Part shown: piece after piece, positions 55,550-64,000 of the stretch
Numbering within the stretch: the stretch's first letter is position 1
Layout: every line of letters begins with the position of its first letter
NCBI GenBank assembly: GCA_963978545.1
Contig: OZ021723.1
Location: 1,426,001 to 1,490,000, forward strand
Direction of reading: 5' to 3'
Source of the DNA: Linyphia triangularis
Taxonomy: Eukaryota > Arthropoda > Arachnida > Araneae > Linyphiidae
DNA length: 64,000 nt
Notes under the pieces: generated by a model
The model's database searches: none
What the model saw: only the letters and a program-made list of their open reading frames with translations
Told to the model about the DNA's origin: nothing
Translations under genes and position numbers: made by a program

Positions 55550-57440
55550 AAAAAAGTTAGTAGATATTCCGAAATGGATTTTTTGTTCTTAGTGGTTAAA
55601 TATTATGAAAACTCGATCTGAGATCAAGGAGTTGCAATTGTCAGCACATAAAAAGAAAACTACTAAGCTTCTTCGATCCACACACACTTTTAATGGAAGT
55701 TCATAGTACCAGCAGCTATAATCATTTACAAGGCGCCCAACGAACGGAACTAGTTCGGCCCCAATAATCAACTGCAACTTTAATTACTCCAAACGAGCAG
55801 TGTAATCAACTTAAAAGCAACTACTCCGAACGAGCAGCATAATTATTTCATTTAACTAGACGGGCAACGAACTACAGTTTTTTTCGTCCTAAGACTCAAA
55901 ATTAAGTCAAATAGTCCAATTTCCAAAAAAGTATTACAACCTATAAAACAATTCAGACGTCGTCACTCAATCCAATCACATGATTGGCGGAGCGAAATTA
56001 GGCGATGGGCAGATGAGCCAGAAATAAAAAAAAAAAGTAGAAATGCAAAACAGAACATATATTCTCACAGCAATTGCTAATAAAAAAAAGACAATGCATA
56101 TAAAAGATTTCTTTTAAAAACATCAGCTTTTAATGGGTTATTTTATTTGATATTTGCTTTGAAATTGACTGTCGAAATTGTCGAAATTTTATTTGAAGTT
56201 AGATAGAGAGTAATTTTAATTTTTTTTTAATTAAGTGTACTAAAATGTGTTGTATAGAATAATGTATCATTTACGAATTGGATGTCGAGGTTCCTATTTT
56301 TAAATACCCCGACTAAATGATAGGAAATCCGGTCAATTCATTTGAACGGCAATTTCCGTTATCAAACCAAACATCAAAAACTGACCATTTTCTGTTAAAA
56401 ATTAAGTCGCCCTTCATCCTATTGATGAAGTGAATTGTGGTCCTTAATTTGTAGCTCAAAGTTGGACTTTTTAACTTCCGAGCAAAATGGATTCAATAAC
56501 AAACCACCTCTCATGCATACATTTGAAACCCGAAGTGAGAAACGAAGCGATTTTGTATCGCTTTCTAACTCAACGAAAACATTATGTCAATCCTCTCTAT
56601 TCTTCATTTAAATACAGATTTTTTTAAAGTTATGCCAATCATTTATGTTTTCTTTTTTTATAAGCTTTAGAGAAAAAAAAAAACAGACGTTAATTTATAG
56701 GTTTAGCATTCTACTGTATTTCAAATTCCAGTTACCAACAAAACGTACTTAATGCTGATATTCCACTTAGCAAAAAGTAAAAAAAAGAAGTTATTGTCAA
56801 CAACCTTTCAAGAATAGTTGTGGAAAAGAGTAAATGCTGTAAAGATGCAAGTTTTTGTGAAATTGAACAGGTTCTTCAATAGTAGCAATTTAATATATTA
56901 GCCATATATAGAATACATTTATTACGATTATGATGAAATATGATCAATTTTAGACTGACAACTGTTTGTTGATTCTTTACCTATTATTATACGAACCATT
57001 TTAAAGAATACATATATTATAATAAATAGAGAAGGCAAATATTTCAGACAATTGAATTTTTAAAAGTCGCAAACATTGCAAAAATTAATTAAATCATAAA
57101 AAAAAAATAAGTTTAGCAATGAAATTATCAGAAAAGGTTATGGTGTATGAACATTTTTGAGGAATTTTTTTTTCTCTTATTCTATGAATTTATATTCTTA
57201 TTAAAATAAAATGATTCAATACTTCTTTTTTAAATATTTGGTTTCATTCAGAATTAAATTAACTTTCAACAAAAAAATATTGAAGTTAATATTCGGATCC
57301 AAATCCAAACAACAGCATTTTTTCTTCAAATTTTTAAACTGTACGAAGACTTTTGGGGGCCACTGTACATCTAATTTGAATAGCAACAAAAGAAATACAT
57401 CAATGGAAGCACAACAAGACATGTAACAACATGGGGAAAA
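55550..57440. other. Intergenic DNA without recognisable genes
   Basis: Open frames are short, AT-driven and motif-free. A small degenerate repeat (ACTCCAAACGAGCAG / ACTCCGAACGAGCAG) lies at 55787-55845. Confidence 0.5.
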
Positions 57441-57460
57441 CCCCCGAAAACGATTTTCTT

Positions 57461-57968
57461 TGTTTGGATACTGAGTCTTCTTAAATTTAAATTGGGTATC
57501 ATTCAGTGACTCGCAAATTGATAAAGGTCTGTTAAAGTTGAAAAACCAAAATCCTCCGCTTTTTTGATTTTAACGCTTTCATTTTCAATAGATTATTTAC
57601 TCACTTGACATAAAACAATTCAGGTATTTTTTTTTTTTTAGCTTTCTATGGATACATTAACGTTGCTTGTATGGTAAATAGTTCCGGGTATATGAACGTT
57701 TCAGTGAAACACTACCTCATATTGGGCGACTGAAAATTTTGAAAAGCACAAGCATTGGCTCACCCTAATGAACCAACACGATATCCATTTCCCCTAACTC
57801 TTTCTTAAATACATCGATGGAAAGGCATCGAAAAATATAACACATGAAAAAAAAAAAAAAAAAAAACTACTTTTTTTTGTTAGGGTGCTGAGTCCTCTTA
57901 AATTTAAATTGGATATCATTCAGTGACTCACACATTGATAAAAGCCTATCACAGTTGAAAAACTTTTA
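57461..57968 (+). repeat. Direct repeat pair, about 95 bp each, 412 bp apart
   Basis: TTAAATTTAAATTGGGTATC, ATTCAGTGACTCGCAAATTG, ATAAAGGTCT and GTTGAAAAAC at 57461-57550 recur with about 90% identity at 57871-57968. Each is preceded by a T-rich run and a GAGTCYTCTTAAA block. Confidence 0.85.
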
Positions 57969-57999
57969 AACGATTAAAAAAAAAAAATTACATGCAATG

Positions 58000-60060
58000 T
58001 CATATTACACAGATACAGCGCGTCCAATAAATTATTTACCCATGATGAACTTAAATAATAAAAACATGGTTTTAATATAAAACTAGAATTATTGTCTAAA
58101 CAAATCTCTGTTTTTTGAAAACTTACTATTACGCTAGTACCAATGCAGCAAACGGTATATTCCTATCTTCAATCGTATTTTAACTATGCATGTTTAAAAA
58201 TTTAATAACGGGCAATCAGTTATCAACACCTTGTATCTTATTCTATAGGTTGTATGAATAATTATTTTTAAAAAGGCTACAGAGTTGTAAGGGCACAAAG
58301 GCAGTTCAGAGTTCGTTCTTTTATATACCATGGTCTCCAAAAAGGTGTTACAAGTTTGCTATTACAGGACATTAATGTAAAATGTAGGTAGTTACGATGC
58401 TTTTATTTCGGTTGTTATTAGAGAGTAGCAGTACAAGAATGCTCGTTAAAAATATGAGATTTTCAAGGGTAACTTAAAAGTTACAGAAATTTAAATTTGT
58501 TACAATACATGTAGCGAAAGAAAATCATTTAGAAAAGTATTCACATTATAAAATCTCTTTAGTTTCAAAACCAACAGTTGAAAATTTAAGGAACCGTACT
58601 TTTATTTAAAAAATTTATTTCAGTTGTTGCTAATGGCATTTTTACAAAATCTGTACTGATTCAACAGGGACATTTAATTAAAATGTATTTTTTTCAATAA
58701 AAGATTTTTCTTAGAAACATAATTTATTAGATGCAAACAATTTATTATCTTTAAAAAATATGTTTCATCTAAATTCTAAAATATGAAACTTCTTTGTGAT
58801 TAATTTTTTGTAACTCCCAAAAAATTTTTAAATTTTATTTTTCCTCTGTACAGGTATTACTGTGATTGTTTTTCAGGAATTATTTTGAAATCTAACTTTT
58901 TCCTTACAGGCGCTGTTAATAAAAATATTGCAATTTTTTAAAAAAAATTATGAAAACCCGACTATTTTTTTATGATTTGATACCTAATTTGTAGAATTAT
59001 TGTCATTAATGCTGAAATCTTATATCTCAAAGCAGAATAAATAAACCAGGTATTTTATAGTCAAATGTTAAAAGGGGTTGTGTCTCATTGATAACCTATT
59101 GACCATGATTAGTGCTTCATTTACCAGTAAGATACACATTGACTCTGTGTCTAATCTCTTCATTGACGTATCCAAACGTCATCTTTCATTGTATTCAGAC
59201 GCTTGAGGACTGCGCAATGCTATTGCAGGAATCATTAGATGGTAATTGTGAAACCCTCTGGTACCGTTTCGTTCTCGAACCAGCGATTTAAAAGAAAAAA
59301 AAAAGAAAAAAATGACTTTCCTCGAAGCAAATATGGACAGCCTTGTAATTGTTCCTGGGATCAATGAAAACCCAATATCTAACAAATTGTTAGTTACACA
59401 CAAACCAAAATAGCCATTATGGAAAAGTTCTCTTCCGTCATCAAGCCCAAGGTGAAATCTTTTGTTTCAATTAAATATCAAAACTCGTTCCTTTGTTCGG
59501 GCTAATCATTAATCGAAAGGAAAAGTGTACAAAAGAACATTTCCAGGTCTTTTTTTTTTGTGGAGTTTTCTTAGTTGTTGACAGTTTACGTATCAAACTA
59601 TTCACGTTTTCAGAGACCTCTTCAGGTGAGACACATTTTGGTATACTATGTCCTGTTTCTGAACAAGTTTTTGTTAATATTTAATTTGTTTCACTTTATT
59701 ATCATACTGACTGTAGATTTAAAGCAATTTTAGCATAGCTTCCTAATTAGAGTCAAATTTCGAATTTATACATTTAAAATAAGTAAACATTTGTCTCCAA
59801 ATATAGTCATATTTCGAATTTTTCTTTTATTTTAGGCACAGAGTGAAACTACTTACAAAAAAAAATTAACACCGTCTTTTATCCTTTTAGCAGCGATTAC
59901 TGGTATTAAATAATTATTATTACTATTACAAACTCACACCATAAATACATGGATGCCTTAAAAAGAGTCTTTGGAAATGTTTGGTTTTTAAAAATTATAA
60001 AAAAAAGTGGATTAAATAGAAAAATAAATCAAAGGAAAAGATAAACCATTTCTTTAATAT
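58000..60060. other. Intergenic DNA without recognisable genes
   Basis: AT-rich with short homopolymers. Open frames stay under 75 codons and show no motifs. Confidence 0.5.
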
Positions 60061-60095
60061 AGCTTTTAAAATAATTCCTTCAATCATAAATATAT

Positions 60096-60274
60096 GGCCG
60101 ACCAAACGGTGTAGTGGTTAGCGTGCTAGCTTCTAGACCGCGAGGTTCGGGGCTCGAGTCCCGTCTTAGGCATGGGTGTTTGTAAATGTATGTTGGCTTG
60201 TCTAATGACGAATGTTTCGGCGCATTATATCCCTCGTGTTGCTGACGGTGCCAGGTAATGTGAAAACAACCAAC
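60096..60274 (+). mobile_element. tRNA-derived SINE, copy 3
   Basis: Same family as 6495-6645 and 29800-29980: GGCCGACCAAACGGTGTAGT start, box A, a box B with one change (GCTCGAGTCC), the TGTTGGCTTGTC body and an AACCAACC tail. Target duplication CATAAATAT at 60085-60093 and 60275-60283. Confidence 0.93.
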
Positions 60275-60439
60275 CATAAATATGTGCTTAATATTTATTT
60301 TAGAAATCAATAAAGACTTTTTAAAAAGGCAAATTCTTTATAAGAAGCACAAAGTCACCTTTTTTATTACTTTCAATTACCTTTATGTTTACATAGGGTA
60401 ACGAAAGTATTGTTTTTGGTTAGATTAAAACAATTTTTT

Positions 60440-61065
60440 TTTTTTTTAAATTTCTCCACATTTTGGAACAGTCTGACTTTAAAAATGTGGTCTAGAAAAA
60501 ATGTCTGCCTTTGTGTCTGTGTGTACATGGAGAGCATAACTCTCGAAAGAATTGACCTACGATGTTCATTTTTGGTGTATGGATTAGTGACTGGCATGGG
60601 ACCTACCATTAAGGTTTTCGTCAAAATTGCGCATGCGCATAAGGCAGCTTCCATTAAAAAAATTATATTTTTCAGTAATTGCTATAAAACGACTGTAACG
60701 GTTTTGATCAAACTCGCTATGGTAATGTTTTAATAATCTCCACCTCCTAAATTCATGTAAAATCTATAAAGGCGTCATCGCTCATCAACGACCGTTTTTC
60801 TCCTTTCCTCTTTTCACTTTCAGAAACCCGAAAGAATAATGTAAGAATTGCGGAAAGAATAATGTAAGAATTGCGGAAAAGTATATCGTCAAAATGGCGA
60901 TTTTGGTATTGTTTTTTTATGTCCCATACAAGAATTATCACCAAAAATATCTCCAAACAGGCAATTTTTTCTAAATATATGTTGATAATATAGAGAAGGT
61001 AAATAACACCAATGCACGTCAGTATATTAGAGTAATTAAAAGTCGTAGGATGTTCAATGGTTTTA
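60440..61065 (+). repeat. Dispersed repeat family D, copy 2
   Basis: Blocks TTTCTCCACATTTTGGAACA, GTGGTCTAGAAAAAATGTCT, AGCATAACTCTCG, GACCTACGATGTTC, CATCAACGACCGTTTTTCTC, GCAATTTTTTCTAAAT and an AAAAGTCGTAGGATGTTCA tail. A 22-bp tandem duplication (GAATAATGTAAGAATTGCGG) lies near 60834-60878. The 107- and 93-codon frames here are not supported by any motif. Confidence 0.85.
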
Positions 61066-61338
61066 AAAATGCTTTTCAAACCCTCTTCCCCATCCTTTAT
61101 TCTGCCTTTACATAAATAATATACAATTTTTAACAATATGTAGTAAACCATTTAGAAAGATAGCGACTAACAATTTTGTAAATAAGGTATCCCATTAATA
61201 AACTTAACCTGCACCCCCTGAACCTATTAACTGAACCTATTATTTAAGCATTAATATACATAGTGTATTTATGTATTAAATTGTAAAACTTAATTATCCT
61301 GAAAATTATGTCAGATTTATCATTTGTGTTAATTTGTT

Positions 61339-61400
61339 AAGGGGATTGTTAAAGCAAAAAATGTCAAAATTTTCTATTTTAAATTTTAGGGGGGGAAATA
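61339..61400 (+). repeat. Lone TTAAGGGGA terminus
   Basis: TTAAGGGGATTGTTAAAGCA matches the end type of the TTAA-flanked MITEs, with no opposite end found. A similar lone terminus (TTAAGGGGATTCAGAAGC) is at 22197. Confidence 0.35.
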
Positions 61401-62825
61401 TAGCTTGAATAATTAGCTTTCAGTACATGTCTTACTTTTGCTGATCCGAGAAGAATTACAAATTTTATTTGAGTTTTTGTAAACGCGCATATCAGAAATC
61501 GTTTGTTTGTCATTTTCTTTAATTTCATTTTTCTCTTCATGTGCATTTTATGATTTTTAGGGTATTCGATTTGTTCCTCGCTATTCAAAGTTGATGTTTT
61601 TTTGTTTTTTTTTCATTTGGAGATACTGTTAACTATACTATTTTGAACACAATTGTGCATGGATTTTGGAATCTGGTATTTTTTTTTATTGTTTTACAGC
61701 AATTTTCGAAATGGTTGTATTTAAAACGTTTTAATTTTTTACCGCTGTACCCAAGTTTGACTTTTTATTAATTAAGCAATGAGTTAAATGCAAAATCCAT
61801 GTATAATTATGTCAATATATATTCGATTAGCTTGTAAAAAAAATTTGAGAAAGATTGCAAAAAAATTGAATCGCAAGTAGCATTTTTAAGATTACGGAAA
61901 AAACGTTAATTTTTCGAATAAAAATTTAATTTTTTGAAAAAAAATCCATATAAATTTTCGAAATTTTGTGTTGTGTTTCATCTTATTTCTATTGAACTGC
62001 AAAAAACATTCATGAATTTTGGGAAAAAATTGAAGAATTTTATTTTTGACTTAACAGTATATACAAACTATAGAGTAATTATATTTTTTGACTTAATGCA
62101 AGTAAACATAATTAAGCTATTCATTTTTGACTAAGTTGTCTTAAATAAAATTATTTTACAAGGCTTTGAAAGCCTTCTTAAAAGCTAGAATTGATATTTA
62201 TACAATATTAATATAATAAAGTTTGAATTTTAAACCACCTTATTTCTAAAATTATAGAATGCATCCAGAAATCCGATACGAATTAAATCTCATTAAGTAA
62301 CACATTCAAATGGCGCTAACCCTTCACGAAATTCTTTCATACACTTGTTCTTTGTCCTTTCTGCCTGAGAGTTCAGTGACTTAGTCGGGTCAACTTCCTG
62401 TTCAAATGTCAATTTGTCTGTTCAACTATCAAAATCCAAACTGTCAAAAGATAGAGTGGCTTTCTTTTCATAGATGTATTTTGACGTCAGAAATACTTTC
62501 GAATTGACCTTTTTCAACTGAAGGAGCTAAATAGAAATTAAAGTTCAATAACCCTAAAAAGAAAGTTCTCATGAAAACCACATTATCTTTTTTATTTAGC
62601 ATATATTTTAATAACAAATTACAATAATTCCCTGATTTTAAAATATTAATACAAAACATCATATTGGGCACTTTCCGTTTCTAATATATATATATATAAG
62701 CAATTCGTTAAAAAAATTGAAAGTGAAATGTAAATAAGTATTGCATTCGATAAAAAAAATTGATAGTTTTTTTTTTTTTTTTTCGTTTCTACGCGATTTA
62801 GAGTTCTCCTCCTCCCCCACCCCGA

Positions 62826-63370
62826 TTCCAAAAATGTACATGGGTCTGTTTGTGATCAGCACAATTCCTAAACTTATTGAAATACGATGTTACTTTGTAT
62901 CAAGGTTGGTACTGGCCCAAGGATCTGTTCTGTTTTCACCAAAATAGATCATGCGGTAAGATAGCAGACATAGAAAATTCACATTTTCAGTATTTGGCAA
63001 AAAAAAAAAAATTACTAACAATTTGTCTCTAAATTGTTTTGTTAAGGCTCACCCATCCCGAAATTGTTTTAAAAAATCGATGAGGGCTTAAAAAGTTGAA
63101 AGCTAACGTCTTTAACATAAGAGTTATTTTCCTAAGAACATTACACATCAACGACTATTTCTCTACCGTTATACCCATCCAAAAGGAATAATGCAAAAAT
63201 TATATCCAAATTCCCCAATCTGGAGATTTAGTTTTTTGGTCAATATAATAATTATCACCAAATTAGTCAATTTTCAAAATTTCATGAATATAACAAAACG
63301 AAAATGATAAAATAAACTAGTTCATGTCACATTTAAATGTAGTGACCAATATTATTGTATGAAATTGGAG
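62826..63370 (+). repeat. Dispersed repeat family D, copy 3 (diverged)
   Basis: Partial matches to copies 1 and 2 in order: GTTTGTGATCAGCACAATTC, TTGAAATACGATGTTACTTT, ACATCAACGACTATTTCTC, GGAATAATGCAAAAATTAT and TTATCACCAAATTAGTCAAT. The tail is poorly conserved. Confidence 0.65.
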
Positions 63371-63379
63371 CCGTGTTCC

Positions 63380-64000
63380 ACAACCGAAGTTTTACTAGCA
63401 AAGCCATCTAAATAAAAAGCTAATACCTTCTGATTTGACATTGATAAATATTACGCCAATAGAAGAAAAATTACTATAATTGGCGATCAGTGTAACAAGA
63501 CCCACATTAAATGCACATTAAACGTTTTCTGCCACAGCTGTATTCCACCCTTAGGAGATATAGGACTGCTTAATACCTAACTTATTATCTGCCACATTCC
63601 TGTATCTATAATTAATACAATTTCAATTCACCATACCACTCGTTCTTGCCACCCTAAGCCGAAAGGTAGAAAGTCCGCCAGCAAGAGAGATCGCAATCGC
63701 ATTGCATAATACATACATAAGAAAATTCGAAGAAGAGTCGGGATGAAAACGGTTTATACCGATTGTTATACTATGTCAACACCGAAGAAAAATAATTAAC
63801 ACTTAGTATTAAGAATCTCCTACAGAAGAACTTAAAAACAGCATCAGAATGGACTTTCTAAAATTAAAATCAATTCAATAACAAATTTAAATGAAATTCA
63901 AAATCAGAAGCTTTTTATGCTATGTACTAAGTTTTGAAATAGGCTTTCTAAAATATTTGAATTGACATACAGGTAACTGTATTCAACGGATCTAAATGAA
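63380..64000. other. Window end, no recognisable gene
   Basis: Slightly less AT-rich stretch near 63520-63720 with no ORF, repeat structure or RNA signature that I can support. Confidence 0.5.

Noticed and set aside
60373..60733. Two opposed ORFs of 93 and 107 codons
   Set aside because: They lie within the dispersed repeat family D, are not preserved in its other copies and have no motif.

Overview
This is a eukaryotic, AT-rich (roughly two thirds A+T) animal window. One gene is split into 12 short coding exons over about 31.5 kb with GT-AG introns. Around and inside it is a dense layer of decayed transposable elements, foldback MITEs, tRNA-derived SINEs, minisatellites and TA microsatellites. 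The gene type, the intron sizes and the element mix (mariner, hAT, Jockey-like LINE, tRNA SINEs) suggest an arthropod. A chelicerate such as a spider is my best guess, but nothing in the sequence proves it. There is no prokaryotic gene organisation, CRISPR array or operon.

The gene (+ strand, ATG at 12732, stop at 44230-44232) encodes a 398-residue SEC14-like lipid-transfer protein: CRAL-TRIO N-terminal helices, a CRAL-TRIO lipid-binding lobe and a C-terminal GOLD domain, as in animal SEC14L2-type proteins. All 12 exons join in phase (51+76+44+63+94+98+79+81+87+107+304+113 nt = 1197 nt). The three exons carrying the middle of the CRAL-TRIO lobe were found by matching splice sites and phase as well as the family pattern.

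Layout. 1-12.7 kb: intergenic or upstream, with a TTAA-flanked palindromic element containing a near-perfect 34-bp hairpin, a small foldback at 3.95 kb, a 130-bp tandem satellite at 5.1-5.6 kb, one SINE on the minus strand and a 0.94-kb foldback at 6.9-7.9 kb. 12.7-44.2 kb: the gene, whose introns hold an intron-1 minisatellite that starts at the splice donor, TTAA-type MITEs, several palindromic MITEs, a 2.46-kb hAT copy with 8-bp target duplications and a nested SINE, and a chain of foldback repeats with a cluster of 20-bp palindromes. 44.2-64 kb: a frameshifted mariner (minus strand), a 1.36-kb foldback, a LINE reverse-transcriptase tail, a second kind of tRNA-like SINE, a 650-bp palindromic MITE, a THAP/P-element-like ORF fragment, a solo LTR with canonical heat-shock elements beside its TATA box, a third copy of the first SINE and two copies of a dispersed repeat.

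No new multi-gene system is visible. The observations most worth checking are the solo LTR with a heat-shock-type promoter, the minisatellite that copies the intron-1 splice donor, the excess of TGACGTCA octamers in foldback elements, the cluster of 20-bp palindromes, and the sharp change in codon third-position GC within the SEC14-like gene.
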